This document shows, in pieces, positions 48,301 through 57,775 of a DNA stretch of 58,646 nucleotides. The notes under the pieces were generated by a model. The model was not told the origin of the DNA. It searched no databases and worked only from the letters and a program-made list of their open reading frames with translations. How positions within the stretch are numbered: position 1 is the stretch's first letter; each line of letters starts with the position of its first letter. The translations under genes and the position numbers were made by a program. Origin of the DNA: a virus. Location of the stretch: the IMG/VR virus record IMGVR_UViG_3300028873_000026, positions 1 to 58,646 of that record; one strand, 5' to 3'.

Positions 48301-51300
48301 TCGACCTTGGCGAGGTTCGTTTCCGTGCTGTTAGCGTGGATCTTGACCCCAAGAGCCTGGGCGATGGCGGTCTTGAATAGCGTCTCCTGGTCGGGATCAG
48401 TCAGATCGAGCGTGCTCCAAGTCGGAAGCACGATCTCTCGGACCAGCTTCGAAGCCTGGGGATTATCAGCCCCCAGCATCTGAAGACGTCCCACACTCGA
48501 CACGTTGAAGGCATAACGCATGGGGATCTTCCCCAGCTCCTGACCAAACGTGTTCATGTCAGCCACACGTCCCGAAAGAGTGCGCCAAGCCGAGCGTATC
48601 GTCTGGTTCTGACCCTCAAGAGTGAGCTTGTGCTGAGCATTCAGAGGCCGATCAGTGTCGCCAGCCCCGAAGAGCGATAGAAGCCCCTTCTCCCCTAGCG
48701 CATTGTAAAGCTGGAACAGTTCCATGTTCAGGAAGTGCTCGACCCCCTGAGCGACCTTGATCATGGAACGCTGGGTGCTTGTCAGAGGCACCACAAGATT
48801 TCGCATCTGGGTCTTTGCCACCGGGATCTTGTCGTCGGCGTAATAGTCCCGCTCTTTGGGCTCGGTGAGCACAGTCTGTTCGATCAAATTCGGGTTCTGA
48901 AAGAGCGGATCTTGGGTATCTTTCGAGGCGTTGCCTCGATCCAGGTTCGAAACGAGCCTCTGGAGAGTGCGCTTCTTGGTCTCTTCGCCATAGGCCAAGG
49001 GAGAGACGCTATCCCCATCGATCACGAAACGCAGCCGCTGAAGAAGCCCCTGCTCGCCCTTGGGCTGGGACTTGTCGATCACAGTCTCTTCGAGAGCCCT
49101 GAGCACCTCAGTTGCCATCGCTTGAGCGATACCGTCAGTGTAGGCCTTGTCGACGTTGGGGTTTTTCTGGACCCCCCAGAAATCTACGATCTTGCTGGCG
49201 AGCGAACGCACGGCTTCCACCGGCGAGAGCCCGACATCGAGCATTCCTACATGGCGCTCGGCCTGATCACTGGGGATCCCAGTGAGCGCACTCACCAGGT
49301 CTGCATCCATGTCGGATCGATAATTGTTCGACACCAGCAGCCACTGGAGGCCTGCCAAGACAGCCTGGCCGGCGATCGCCGGATTGTACTTGAATGAGCC
49401 ATCTTCCTGCTGCTCGACCAAGTTCGAAGCCTTGAGCTCGGTCCAGCGATTAAGGGGTTCCCCCTTCACCAGACGCTCAGCGAGACCCTTTTCGCCCAGC
49501 TTTGCGTTGAAACGCTCGTTCAGCGTGTCGATCAGCTGAGGTGCAAAATCCAGATAGGCTTGGACTGTCCGGATCATGGGCTTGGTGAGCGTGCCCCGAA
49601 TTTTGTCCTCACCCACAAACGCCACACGAGCGTCATTGGATCGAAGAGCATTCTTGACGGTCTCGACAGGCGAGTGATCCCCGAAGATCCTGCTGGAGAT
49701 CTCCTTGGTGGCTTTATAGGCGTGCTCAAACCAGTTCTTGACCGGCCCATCCCCTGCTTGGTGCAAGTTGGGGTAGGCTTCCTGGATCGTCTTAGGAGCT
49801 TCCTCCGCTCCCTCGCTTGTCTTCACATCCTTCGAAAGCTCCTCCGGCTGCGCCTCCGTCGATTTCTCAGTCTGTGAAGTCTTCGCGGGTGTCGCGTCGG
49901 CTTCGGATTGGGGCTTGGTTTTCTCCTCCTCCGCTCCCTGGTTTTGCTCGGGGAGCAAAACCGGTGTCGCTTCGGTTTTGGACACACTCTTTTCGTTCCT
50001 GGTGATCGCCGGAACGGGCTTGGGAGCACGATCTGCGTTTGGAACCAGGGAAGGCTGAACACGGGTGCCAGCTTTGTGCTCAGCAAGCACGTCTTGGACC
50101 TTCCCTTGAAGGTTCTTGGTCAAGGGGGTGCTCTGGCTCTGGCCGCCTTCGAGTTCGGGGAAAGCCTTCGAGAGACCGTTGTAGATGTCCGAAACCTGCT
50201 TGGCTTCGAGCGAAACCCGTTGAGCGTATTCGACGCTCTTGGCATTGGTGGGATTGACGCTCTGGGCGAAGTTGCCCTTGGTCTGATACCAGGCCCGAGA
50301 CTCCGGATTGATGGCGAGGTTCGAGACTTTGGCGCCGCCGCCGTTCTCGTAGTGCTGGTTCAAAGCCGCTGCTTTGTTCTGCATGTGCTGCACGAAGTCG
50401 CCGAAATCAGCGAGGTGCGCCTTCGCAGTCTCGATGTCTCCCGATCGAACCGACTGGAAAATGCGCAGCGCATAAGACGTGGCAGACCGAGCCTGGTTTG
50501 CCTTGGCTCCAGACCGGGTGAGAATGTCTTGGGTCACGGAACCCATGGGGCTCTCATGCCCGGCAGCCTGCTGGGCGAGAGTTCCCTCTCGGGAAGCCTG
50601 CATGATCGCCACAGAGCTCTGGAGAGCCTTGAGCTGATCCGGCTCCAGTTTGACTTCGCCGTTCTCGACATGCGCCAAGATCGCTTTGTTCGCTTCAAGG
50701 TTCCCCTTGTCCGGGGCCTCAGAAGCGATCGTCGCAGCATTGGCGATGTTCTGTTGGCCTTCAGGAGTGTGAAGGCTCTCTTGGGTCACCGGCTGGATGA
50801 GCTTCTCGACTTGGTCCTGGGTGAGCTGAGACACTTGCGTCAGCGCCTTGGAGACAGTCGGATTGCTCCGGATGTTGTCGGCCAGCTGATTGAATTGCTC
50901 GTTGATCTGACCCGCTACGTGGTCATCCGGGAGAGCCTCGAACCCTGCCGGATCGCTCTCGGTGAGGGCTTGGTACTTCCCGATCTGATCATGGAGGTAC
51001 GAAGCAGCCGAAAGCCCCTCTTGGGTGGTGACACCCTTGTCGTTGACGATGTTCGCAAGCTTCTGGAGCATGTCGACTCGATTGGCCGAACCCGCCAGCT
51101 GCTTCTTCACTGGTTCAGGGAGGGTCGAATTCGCGATCTCTTCGGGATCGAACTGACCCAACTGGGTGATCTTGTCGGCAATAGGGGCGAAGTCGGGGCT
51201 TTTCTGCACTGCGTCATGCAAAGCCACGGCTGCCATAGGATCGCTCATCGTCGCTTGGACGGCAGCCCCTTGGTGAGCCACTTGGGCATCCGAGACAGGC

Positions 51301-52952
51301 GAAGCCGCCTCAGTCGCAGCCTTGACGGGCGCAGCAGCTTTCGCTGCCGCTGAACCAACGAGGCCAAGAGCAGCGTTCCCTACTGTGCCAGCTCCGGAAA
51401 GGGCAGCTTTGCCGGCCATCTTGAGAGGCGTGCCAGTGAGCGAAGGAGCCTGAGTGATCGCCGCAGAACCGAAGCCACCCAAGGCCGCAAGACCCGTCTG
51501 CTGGGCAACACCCTCACCGAGATCCTGGTTGGGGTTCGCTGTCTGTTGCTTGCCGATGTTCTCCGAGAGCGTGTCCGTCGCTCCGAGACCACCTTCATGC
51601 ACGGTTTCTTTGAGGAGATCGGCTCCAGCGTGAGCAAAGCTCTTGAGCGAGAAAGGATGCTTCTCGAAGTCAGCAATCGAGGTGGCCTTGGCTACACCCA
51701 TCGAAAGAGGGGCAGCCACAGCCGCTGCAAGAAGACCAGCCCTGTTCGCCACCTGGTAGCGAGCATCTTCGGGACTCATGCCACCGGCAACGAGCTCACG
51801 GAACATGGGCGAAGTCTTCGCCAACTCGGCGGGATCCGTATTCGCGATGTCGGTCGAGGTGTTCTGATAGGTGCTGGAGCCTTCCACGGCGCCCATGCTG
51901 GTGAGCATCTCGTTGGGAAGAGCTTTGCCGATAGCGTCAGCGGCTCGAGAAACCGAAGGCAAACCCAATTCACGAGCAATCGCAGCCTCTGAACCGATCG
52001 AGAGCCGAGTCGCTTCGGGAACGATTGCTTTGCTCAAAGCCCCGAAAGTCTTGCCCGTAGGGCCAGCCCCAATGAGCGAACCAACGAACTGAGCGGTGTT
52101 GTCCGCCAAGAGGGCAGGGTTCTGGACCGTGTTCTTCACGGCATCGTAGGCGTCAGATCCGAAGTTCTCAGCCATCCCAGCGAGGGTTCGAGCCCGGATC
52201 TTCGCCCCTGCAACGAAGTCACTGTCGCCATTGGCTTTGTCAGCGACGTATTGCTGGGCGATACCCTGGTCCTGGGTGTCCTGAGCCGCAGCATTATCTC
52301 GCATATCGAGAGCTGTGCGATCTTCATTCGCACTCGTCTGGTTCTGAAGCCCGATCGACTTGAACCCACCCACATAATCGCTGGCATTCTTCAGCATCTG
52401 AGCGGTGGAGACGCCCATGTGAGTGTTCACACCAGCCGCATTGAAGCCGAGATCCGCTGCTGCAAGGGGCACAGTGGCCAAGCCACCGATGGCGATAGCG
52501 CCCTGACCGAGACCGAGAGCAGCATCCTTGAGCATTGAACCGGGAGTGCTGGTCGCTCGACCATCGTAAGCATCACCTGCTTGGTTCAAGCCAATGAGCA
52601 TTCCCTGACCGACTTCAGGGCCATATTTCTGGATGATCTGGTCGGGTCCGAGGGTCGCAAGATCCTTCTCGACCGGGTTCGCAGAACTGAGTCCCGATCC
52701 CGTGCGGCGAGCAATCGCTGCATTCAGGAACGTCTGCTTATCCGGCAGACCCCCCATATCGACTTTCTTGGAGTCAGAAGCCGCAGCAACCTCGGCTTGC
52801 TTCTCAGGAGCAGCCTGAGCGACAGCCGCCTGCTTCACCAGAGGAGTGGGAACGGGTGTCGGGACAGGTGCAGGAGCGGACCCTGAGAAAGCCGGCACCG
52901 GGGACGGATTCGTCCCGAGTGCAGAGCTGAGCAGATCCGACACGTTCGCCAT
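42348..52952 (-). CDS. Virion RNA polymerase (N4 gp50-like vRNAP)
   Basis: 3,534 residues from the ATG at 52952; an ATG at 53006 is less supported. The size equals N4 vRNAP (about 3,500). T7-like motifs lie in the middle: NVSSVGRLQM (TxxGR type, near 1484), EADGVTNGIV (A, near 1626), RGVTKNPMTITVYGSG (B, near 1737) and LPVFDGFNFALD (C, near 2001). Their spacing agrees with the N4 enzyme as I recall it. The N-terminus is Pro-rich. The C-terminal half carries a zincin-like HEAVH (2244) and long helical regions. It is injected with the DNA and transcribes early genes from hairpin promoters. Confidence 0.95.
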   Translation of the reverse strand: MANVSDLLSSALGTNPSPVPAFSGSAPAPVPTPVPTPLVKQAAVAQAAPEKQAEVAAASDSKKVDMGGLPDKQTFLNAAIARRTGSGLSSANPVEKDLATLGPDQIIQKYGPEVGQGMLIGLNQAGDAYDGRATSTPGSMLKDAALGLGQGAIAIGGLATVPLAAADLGFNAAGVNTHMGVSTAQMLKNASDYVGGFKSIGLQNQTSANEDRTALDMRDNAAAQDTQDQGIAQQYVADKANGDSDFVAGAKIRARTLAGMAENFGSDAYDAVKNTVQNPALLADNTAQFVGSLIGAGPTGKTFGALSKAIVPEATRLSIGSEAAIARELGLPSVSRAADAIGKALPNEMLTSMGAVEGSSTYQNTSTDIANTDPAELAKTSPMFRELVAGGMSPEDARYQVANRAGLLAAAVAAPLSMGVAKATSIADFEKHPFSLKSFAHAGADLLKETVHEGGLGATDTLSENIGKQQTANPNQDLGEGVAQQTGLAALGGFGSAAITQAPSLTGTPLKMAGKAALSGAGTVGNAALGLVGSAAAKAAAPVKAATEAASPVSDAQVAHQGAAVQATMSDPMAAVALHDAVQKSPDFAPIADKITQLGQFDPEEIANSTLPEPVKKQLAGSANRVDMLQKLANIVNDKGVTTQEGLSAASYLHDQIGKYQALTESDPAGFEALPDDHVAGQINEQFNQLADNIRSNPTVSKALTQVSQLTQDQVEKLIQPVTQESLHTPEGQQNIANAATIASEAPDKGNLEANKAILAHVENGEVKLEPDQLKALQSSVAIMQASREGTLAQQAAGHESPMGSVTQDILTRSGAKANQARSATSYALRIFQSVRSGDIETAKAHLADFGDFVQHMQNKAAALNQHYENGGGAKVSNLAINPESRAWYQTKGNFAQSVNPTNAKSVEYAQRVSLEAKQVSDIYNGLSKAFPELEGGQSQSTPLTKNLQGKVQDVLAEHKAGTRVQPSLVPNADRAPKPVPAITRNEKSVSKTEATPVLLPEQNQGAEEEKTKPQSEADATPAKTSQTEKSTEAQPEELSKDVKTSEGAEEAPKTIQEAYPNLHQAGDGPVKNWFEHAYKATKEISSRIFGDHSPVETVKNALRSNDARVAFVGEDKIRGTLTKPMIRTVQAYLDFAPQLIDTLNERFNAKLGEKGLAERLVKGEPLNRWTELKASNLVEQQEDGSFKYNPAIAGQAVLAGLQWLLVSNNYRSDMDADLVSALTGIPSDQAERHVGMLDVGLSPVEAVRSLASKIVDFWGVQKNPNVDKAYTDGIAQAMATEVLRALEETVIDKSQPKGEQGLLQRLRFVIDGDSVSPLAYGEETKKRTLQRLVSNLDRGNASKDTQDPLFQNPNLIEQTVLTEPKERDYYADDKIPVAKTQMRNLVVPLTSTQRSMIKVAQGVEHFLNMELFQLYNALGEKGLLSLFGAGDTDRPLNAQHKLTLEGQNQTIRSAWRTLSGRVADMNTFGQELGKIPMRYAFNVSSVGRLQMLGADNPQASKLVREIVLPTWSTLDLTDPDQETLFKTAIAQALGVKIHANSTETNLAKVEAQLNGAFAGTLQLLTEHLNDERLPDGAIERIQSEFQAAGEDLTPNALHALQEWARSQTVGDKGRTAFRTGIYLEADGVTNGIVNAIHMLTTTGFTGDQIGNLAKGGMFFNGPTTMNEHRAGDSVDLYSVAANKLQSSANSLYRNAPEAVKTQADHLYKLMNLLLPKVDFDLSTGTLSVDRGVTKNPMTITVYGSGANGIAAKITDMLAEQVYERLSRVAGADKEVSFAEAMFGDSTGEGHDDRLDAFDKALNGILTTKVGGDPSGGKALSEINPEKFVFDKKQMASIQEHVLSLFVDPMRDGITETLGQSFMDSTKLVQRSTQAQSIVLEHLFTQKVKEAVAQRAENDPTWRKGDFLSENALKGILQDLLKTMPLIDTGEQRFFPVKNNTSEFDQILAKSLDGKLGTPAEVNGPSDSGVKGGAMLNIGMGDGAMIQHMLNNGARGLPVFDGFNFALDHVLEGSQKANEAASESWKGNPLRAVLESFEPFLKSISSEMLDKNEKMKDALIKALFPQAERKNATSTGVIAILEGFRDELSDGANVVDARHQVLGEHQFYVDQMAGAQSPYLNKGIPLSGSPEEIASKLNNRLAEVLKAKSDKPALVVMTPTDLDLGIAQSELSADQQDVWQHIKAAGGLDGYRILSGTRAQIDEYRANNNLPAIEQTSLKSAKGLIDPGSKMIYLVGSSAETMLHEAVHAATFNTILTHYEGGDLGKRASEITGSVNRLEALMRQFLSPEFSEIGVKAGDSFFNASKAVRDALAQKTPLGKATALNEFMAWTLANKELTGALKNTQATGLAKIASDVWQAIKTLVFGKNQALHVGDDMFSNLLFNSAVVMQAQPTIADLNRSVTLFQNPSYGTDDRLSALNVQFDKIFGRFMNVSDPVQATNRSIAVQQASVSSFKLANLAELSGFNGMSLQAHKAFHAIVQALSLEMSLSPTSMAIAEGLFRHAMKQLTPDMLIDQSDPDRVRAESMANSKFNFLLGNLGTETDKSGRSSLLPVFMALATVDDDFRDALSFLDLPKSEKSHEKGSLSERFEARLSNLAQQGLDSLSDRMGGVGNSKNVQQAIDALTQHVAREASDTASLMSQINQIASAPNKGINILNDGVVNLLDRASDVLLQGADKVKASTSNSLVQKGAEAVKLFANMATAEKARGLQEWASGINNNVKGWKPLTEAVGEIIGRSASNASVYDMIKTVRAIIQNARQQFVDHVPQMFEKQFTQRMTKTEWSALHMGVAKTDLSALTEAHSHEDVLKMLSNPKARSSVIQGLETQLEKEDPRYWALVKAKAEQLATHMTSGAIGRNLLRNADAIARLLGENHSMSRPAPTEAYVKALDQLISLYALNKLAPETQAHLSSLVQSEAEGMKFVLAYVNNLRLEEKAKSLGMAKFNSYKGFVPMNQKAGMSIVVAKDSDSPALLAKSMIRIADYKGSKAEGNHESKGYYYQPAAGRAAFTQGTLQSIHHTAGGVDLQTGQTTGVTAGLITNPVTVDKIARQLSREGKATSENLVPLYNDSGKVVAFERSVDPSQLARLGLDDNLARMAGVWRGRQVEEAVAHKFNTELIDKMHEMYKSDIQKSAANKSQYVNLFDPKSYDNDAPTRQAVSLMSPQTKAYIKSVFGNKFMVRRDMINDSIGYHKASIGDAWTGNSRWSPETLDVVKNISMAIWGNKAYANLVNSEGVWKEAVKEVKSIIMIKSLLMPAVNLAADTFQLMGRGVPLATIAKSTPQKLSEINAHVKGKLRKMDAEGELFAAQGAKNYNKVQKLKAEIQSINDSDRRLSIWPLIKAGEFGMVADVGNSRGDLALTGGRLQEFMEGLTSKLPEAVRTAGNYALIGEDTPLYQGIQKSMEYGDFIMKALYYDHLMKKPGMTSQKALGEVSEEFVNFDRSQGRFRGSLEELGLAWFYNYKLRSAKIALSVVRDNPVHTLLGSLGPFSSTVGVENFLGDNVFGKALEGNLLHSIGPGMMLRAPMMHPLAQLLH

Positions 52953-53069
52953 GAGTAAGTCCAACCCGGAGGGTACAATTGCGAAGACCCTATAGGCTGA
53001 CTTCAACGAATAGAAGGCCCCGTTTGCACGAGGCCCTCCTAGATATACTCACTACAATTTAGATATAAC

Positions 53070-54890
53070 TTAGTTGTTGAAGCCGTTCGAAGCGGGAGCC
53101 ACCGCTCCAGAGATCGCCGAGGCAGCGTTGCTCGAACCAGGACGACCAGGATAGGTCGGCACCAATTTCTGCTTCTGGAGGTTGCCTACAGCTATAGAGA
53201 GCAGCTCTTTTGCACGGTTGTACTTCGTCTGGAGAGCCGGGAGCCCCGCATAGTCCGGATGAAGAGCCGCTCGCTGCTGACCCTGTTGCACCGCCGCAAA
53301 AGCAGCTTGCTGTTGGGCCTGTGCAGCCTGAACACTCTGAGAGAGCGCCGTTGCAGCGTTGTTCTGGACAGACTTCGTGGCCAAGCCATCCGGATCAGCC
53401 ATATTGGCGATCTCGGCTTTCACACCGGCATCGTTCAGGTTGATGCTGTTTCGGCCGGGGTTTCCATGGAGCCAACCGCCTTCGGCATAGCTTCCATAGC
53501 GGTTGAGTAGCGCCGCCGCAGTCGCAGGGTTCATGGGTACTTTGGCTTGGGCGGCGTAGTCCAAGATCTTGTTCAGAGGATTCCGGATCAAATCCGGATC
53601 GATGGTCGAAAACTGCCCGTCTTTCTGACCCTTAAGGCCTGCCACGACATCCGCCATCGGCGTATTGTCTTTTTGGAGCTCAGTGTACTGGCCGGCAATG
53701 CCTGGAGCCGTATTCTGCCCGACGAACTGGCCTGCTTTGCTGGTGAGAGCCGTCGCTTGCATCTGTGCATTACGCTCGGCTTCGAGCATCGCATTGGGGG
53801 AGTTCGCCAACCACTTATCAACGGCATGAGGGCCAGCATTGTAGGCAGCAAGCGCCTGGGGGACGTTGCCGTTGTAGTGATCCAGCTGGTCTTTGAGGTA
53901 ATACTGACCTGCAAGCTCATTTGACGCTTGGTCGTTGATGTCCCCCTTGATGTCAGGATGGGCAGCCTTCAACTCTGCAAACGTCGCAGGCATCACCTGG
54001 GCGATACCTTTTGCCCCCTTCGACGAGGTGATCGTCTGACCAGTCTTCGGATCGATTTGCTGCCCAGAGGACTCCTGGTTCTTCAAAGCGCTCATGATCG
54101 CCGCAGCCTTCGCGTCATTGTCCATGCCGGACAGATCGGGAAGATTCGGGACGATTTTGTTCACATAGTTGCGAGTCTGGTCGTAAGGCCCAGGCGGAAT
54201 AGACGCAATGAAGCCTGCATTGTCGGAGATCAGGTTTCCTGAACCAGAGGTGCCACCGGCAGCGCCTGCAATCGCACCAGCTGCTCCATTGGGATTACCA
54301 GCCGCACCCGGAGCATACTTCGACTGAAGAGCCTCCATGGCTCGGGAATAGGCTCCAGGGGTGAGCGAACCTCGCTGGGCTTCCAAGAGAGCGCTGGCTT
54401 CGTCGAAGTTCGTCGCTTGGGGCGTGATCTGGGCCGTAACTTTCGCAGCCGAGTTCAGATCGTCGTAGTTGTTGCCCGTAATCTTGGTGTTCAGGTTCGT
54501 CTGACCGGTGCCAGCATTGATCGAGTTCACGTTCGCCTTGGCTAGATCCCCGGCATAGGGCAACTGAGCCTGCGTCATGGCATTGTTGAGGAGCGTCGTA
54601 GCCCGACTGTCGACGCCTTTGAGCGCATCGGGAGTCAGATTGGACCGGTCGACGCCATTGAACAAAGCTCCACCGGCAGCAGCAGCAGCCTGAGACTGAG
54701 CATCCGGGTACTGAACTTCGTTGTTGGCGAGAGCGCTCGCAGCTTGCTGCTGTTGCCAGTCGTGGAACTTGCCCAGACTGTCGCTCAGACCGCCAAAAGC
54801 ATTGTTTAGCGACCTCCCAGCAAGAGCCGTAGCCCCGAGAGAAGTGTTGAAATCCGGTGCGGCGACATCACGCCAGGTCAGGGTGGGCAT
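53070..54890 (-). CDS. Virion protein with lytic transglycosylase domain
   Basis: 606 residues. N-terminal region with TWRDVAAPDFNTSLGATALA and Ala/Gln-rich helices. A central SLT domain has NQESSGQQIDP (catalytic Glu), KGAKGIAQVMPATFAELKAA, ELAGQYYL and QALAAYNAGPHAVDKW. The C-terminal part is Ala/Gln-rich. The SLT domain would cut peptidoglycan locally to let the DNA and vRNAP through the cell wall. It is transcribed ahead of the vRNAP gene. Confidence 0.88.
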   Translation of the reverse strand: MPTLTWRDVAAPDFNTSLGATALAGRSLNNAFGGLSDSLGKFHDWQQQQAASALANNEVQYPDAQSQAAAAAGGALFNGVDRSNLTPDALKGVDSRATTLLNNAMTQAQLPYAGDLAKANVNSINAGTGQTNLNTKITGNNYDDLNSAAKVTAQITPQATNFDEASALLEAQRGSLTPGAYSRAMEALQSKYAPGAAGNPNGAAGAIAGAAGGTSGSGNLISDNAGFIASIPPGPYDQTRNYVNKIVPNLPDLSGMDNDAKAAAIMSALKNQESSGQQIDPKTGQTITSSKGAKGIAQVMPATFAELKAAHPDIKGDINDQASNELAGQYYLKDQLDHYNGNVPQALAAYNAGPHAVDKWLANSPNAMLEAERNAQMQATALTSKAGQFVGQNTAPGIAGQYTELQKDNTPMADVVAGLKGQKDGQFSTIDPDLIRNPLNKILDYAAQAKVPMNPATAAALLNRYGSYAEGGWLHGNPGRNSINLNDAGVKAEIANMADPDGLATKSVQNNAATALSQSVQAAQAQQQAAFAAVQQGQQRAALHPDYAGLPALQTKYNRAKELLSIAVGNLQKQKLVPTYPGRPGSSNAASAISGAVAPASNGFNN

Positions 54891-54903
54891 GGAGATGGTC
54901 CTC

Positions 54904-55377
54904 TCAGACGGTCGTCTTGAGCTGGTTCGCGTTCACGTAAGCCTGCTCTTGGCCCGGACTCTGATTCTCCATCTTCGCCCGAGAGCTCGCGATGTTGTTC
55001 AGGTTCGTATTGTAGGCGCCTGCCTGGTTCGAATAGTTGTCGCTGGCGAGCTGCTTGTTGAAATCAAAGCTCTTCTGGGCGAGCTGCGTGGCATTCCACG
55101 CAGTCCAGAGATTGCCGAGCGTCGAAAGGCCGCCGAGGGCGAGCTGTCCCGTGCCGACGTTCAGACCCAGACCCGTATTGAAACCGGCGCCGCTTGCACC
55201 GCCCACTCCAAGATTAGAACCGAGACCCGAAGCAGAGCCTCCAATTCCAGCAAGACCCGTGGGAGCCGCAGCAGTCGCTGTCGCCGTAGGAGACGCAGTG
55301 AGTGTGGCAAGCTGATCAGGAGAGATCCCCAAACCGGCCAGCTGAGCACCCGTCACATTGTAAGTCGCATCGGCCAT
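54904..55377 (-). CDS. Small virion structural protein
   Basis: 157 residues. Gly/Ala/Leu-rich, low-complexity N-terminus (ATATAAAPTGLAGIGGSASG), then a helical C-terminus (WNATQLAQKSFDFNKQLASD). Similar short internal virion or ejection proteins lie between gp50 and the capsid genes in N4-like phages. No enzymatic motif. Confidence 0.7.
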   Translation of the reverse strand: MADATYNVTGAQLAGLGISPDQLATLTASPTATATAAAPTGLAGIGGSASGLGSNLGVGGASGAGFNTGLGLNVGTGQLALGGLSTLGNLWTAWNATQLAQKSFDFNKQLASDNYSNQAGAYNTNLNNIASSRAKMENQSPGQEQAYVNANQLKTTV

Positions 55378-55388
55378 CAGGGGCTCTT

Positions 55389-57761
55389 TCAGGTCATATT
55401 CGGGAGAGTGGTGCTAAGGTTCGCATCGCAGAAGTTGCTGATGTAACTCATTGAGAGGTTACAGACATCACTTCCGGTCATCAAAGTTCTGTTTAAGAAG
55501 TTCGAAGGCGCCTCAGCGACGATTGTCGAGTTGGGCACGTTTGGCAAGTTGACGTCGGTCAGCGATAGGGGATTGATTGCCAGGTCAGCTCCACCACCCG
55601 CCCCAAACATAGCGGTATATTGGGCCTCGACCTGTGCGTCAGCCGCATTATACTGGGCTTCCATCGTTTGTGTCGAGGCTTGTATCTTTTGAGCATCGCC
55701 TTGCAGAACTTGAGCGAAGCCATTGCCCGCAGACTCGGTGAGCTTCAGCAAATTGGTGGGCTGAAGCATCTGACCCAGAAGGGCAGAGGGAGTCGTGCCC
55801 ATGGCAAGGGCCGTTCCCACTTGCAGGGCGACGATCCCGGCGATAGCTCCAATGATTGCGCCGAGCTGAGGTCCAAAAAGGTCTGTGGACCCTACTTGGA
55901 TCAGCTGCACGAGCACGATGGCTGCCAGAGCATTCGCAACGGCTCCGACGATCGCAGCCGCGGTGCCTGAGAGCCCAAGGGACATACCCACAGAGAGGTT
56001 CGTGCCGAGCAAACCTCCAGCGCCAATGCCCAGACCTCCCGTAGCCACCGAGAGGGCGATCACCACGACGATCAAAAGCACTTTGAACCAGCCAGCTGTG
56101 TACCAAGGCGCAGTCACAACGGTGTAACTGTTGAAGACCAAGAAACAGCAAGCCGTTGCCATCTGTGTGCTCGTAATGAGCGACATCGAGGCATAGATCT
56201 CTTCGTTCAAAGGGATAATGAAGGGGCTCTCAGAGCTATCTGAGAGTGCAGCAATGGCTGTCGTGACCACCGTCTTGCCGCCATAGATGGCATTGGTGTG
56301 GGTCAGGTTGTAAATATCGAGCGCACGCCAGCTGTTCGAGTCGACTTGCCAGTACAAGCGAGTGTGGGTCTGCTCCTGCGTGGTGGGAAGCGAACCAATG
56401 GCAGCATTCACCCAGGCTGGAGCGCTGACAAAGGTGTTCGAAGTGTTCTCGAACCAGAACTCACCAGCCTTTGCCGGAACTCCCAGCTCGTTCATGAGCT
56501 GTCCCGAGCCCGTTGTCTCATTGAGACCGGCCCACGAGATCGTCATGTTGTAGTTCAAGATGGCATCGTTCGTGCTCGCCACCTGCACAGAGTAGCTCGG
56601 AGCAGCAGGGTATGGCACCACAGTGGGACTTGCAGTCCCATAAAGCGGGTTGGTGCTGTCGCTCTGAGCGACTTGCCACTCTGCCCAGGTTGCCATCGAC
56701 GCAGCAGCCACAGCATAAGCTGCTTGCCAGTCCTGGAACTCGCTGTTCGAGAGATTGAGCCCTTGCATAATGTCGAGAAAGAACTGGTAGATGTAGTTTC
56801 GACAGGCGTTCTCAGCCACGTTCAGCGAGACGCCGAACACAATGTAAGCGTAATCGATGTCGCCGACATTGGCGTTTGCTTTGATCTTGGTGACGATGTC
56901 GTCATATTTGGCGTTGAGCGACTTCGTAACCGCCTTCTTCGCCTGCGTGTAGACATCCGGCATGTAGGAAGCCGAGATGAAGTTCTTGTCCACCATGATG
57001 GGGATATAGGGAAAAAAGAGACCAGTGTCCGAGGTCGCCGTGAAGAGCGCATCGAACGCAGGATTTCCCGAGCCCTGCTTGTAAGCGAGAAACAGCACCT
57101 GGGTCCAAGTGTCTGGGACATAAGGCACTGCCGGAATATCCGGAGTCGGAGGAGGCCCGACAGTCGCAGGGATCTCTGGAGAACCAGGGGTGCCAGGGAT
57201 CCCATAGTTGTAGGCGACATAGAGATACTGGGCAGTGGCGTCGAAAGGGGGAAGCGTGAATGTGGTCGTCGTCGTGTCTGCGAAAGTGATCGTGACGACG
57301 CCGGTGCTTCCGTTGAGATCGCAGGTGTAGGCCGTGTTCAGGAGGGTCGGATAATTCTCGACCATGAACTCGTTGACCCAGAAGGTGAAATCAAACTGCC
57401 CGATCGAGCTTGCTTGGATGACCAGACTTTGGCCAGCCGGAGGAGGCGGAAGCAAAGGCTTCAGAACTGTCGGGTCAAGAGCCGAAGTGAGGCTCAGAGG
57501 CGTGGTTGAAATGCCCACCAAGTCATCGTAGCCAAAGTCCCGAGCCCACCTCGAAAAGCCTCGAAGCTGGATGCCAGGACCATTGATGTAAGCGTTCTGG
57601 AGCTGCTCGGTGATCGACTGATCGCTATCGGAAAGCACAGCCCCCAGCGTCGTCGTATCGAGGAAATTCGGCCTCTTATTGACGTCACCAGCCAGATTAT
57701 AGACGGTAGACGACACGCTGATCGTCTTCGTCGGACTAAAAAAGTCGCTCCAGAAGCTCAT
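55389..57761 (-). CDS. Large virion protein with hydrophobic segments
   Basis: 790 residues. The N-terminal two thirds is beta-rich (STVYNLAGDVNKRPNFLDTT, VVTITFADTTTTTFTLPP). A strongly hydrophobic stretch at about 545-660 (WFKVLLIVVVIALSVATG, IVGAVANALAAIVLVQLI, IIGAIAGIVALQVGTALAMG) could insert in membrane. This suits an internal or ejection protein that helps form a channel across the inner membrane. Position matches N4 gp54-region virion proteins; the functional call is inferred. Confidence 0.72.
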   Translation of the reverse strand: MSFWSDFFSPTKTISVSSTVYNLAGDVNKRPNFLDTTTLGAVLSDSDQSITEQLQNAYINGPGIQLRGFSRWARDFGYDDLVGISTTPLSLTSALDPTVLKPLLPPPPAGQSLVIQASSIGQFDFTFWVNEFMVENYPTLLNTAYTCDLNGSTGVVTITFADTTTTTFTLPPFDATAQYLYVAYNYGIPGTPGSPEIPATVGPPPTPDIPAVPYVPDTWTQVLFLAYKQGSGNPAFDALFTATSDTGLFFPYIPIMVDKNFISASYMPDVYTQAKKAVTKSLNAKYDDIVTKIKANANVGDIDYAYIVFGVSLNVAENACRNYIYQFFLDIMQGLNLSNSEFQDWQAAYAVAAASMATWAEWQVAQSDSTNPLYGTASPTVVPYPAAPSYSVQVASTNDAILNYNMTISWAGLNETTGSGQLMNELGVPAKAGEFWFENTSNTFVSAPAWVNAAIGSLPTTQEQTHTRLYWQVDSNSWRALDIYNLTHTNAIYGGKTVVTTAIAALSDSSESPFIIPLNEEIYASMSLITSTQMATACCFLVFNSYTVVTAPWYTAGWFKVLLIVVVIALSVATGGLGIGAGGLLGTNLSVGMSLGLSGTAAAIVGAVANALAAIVLVQLIQVGSTDLFGPQLGAIIGAIAGIVALQVGTALAMGTTPSALLGQMLQPTNLLKLTESAGNGFAQVLQGDAQKIQASTQTMEAQYNAADAQVEAQYTAMFGAGGGADLAINPLSLTDVNLPNVPNSTIVAEAPSNFLNRTLMTGSDVCNLSMSYISNFCDANLSTTLPNMT

Positions 57762-57775
57762 TGGTTCAAAGCCCC

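Noticed and set aside
43866-51353. Several long plus-strand frames opposite the vRNAP gene
   Set aside because: They mirror the codon structure of the vRNAP gene and have antisense-type composition.
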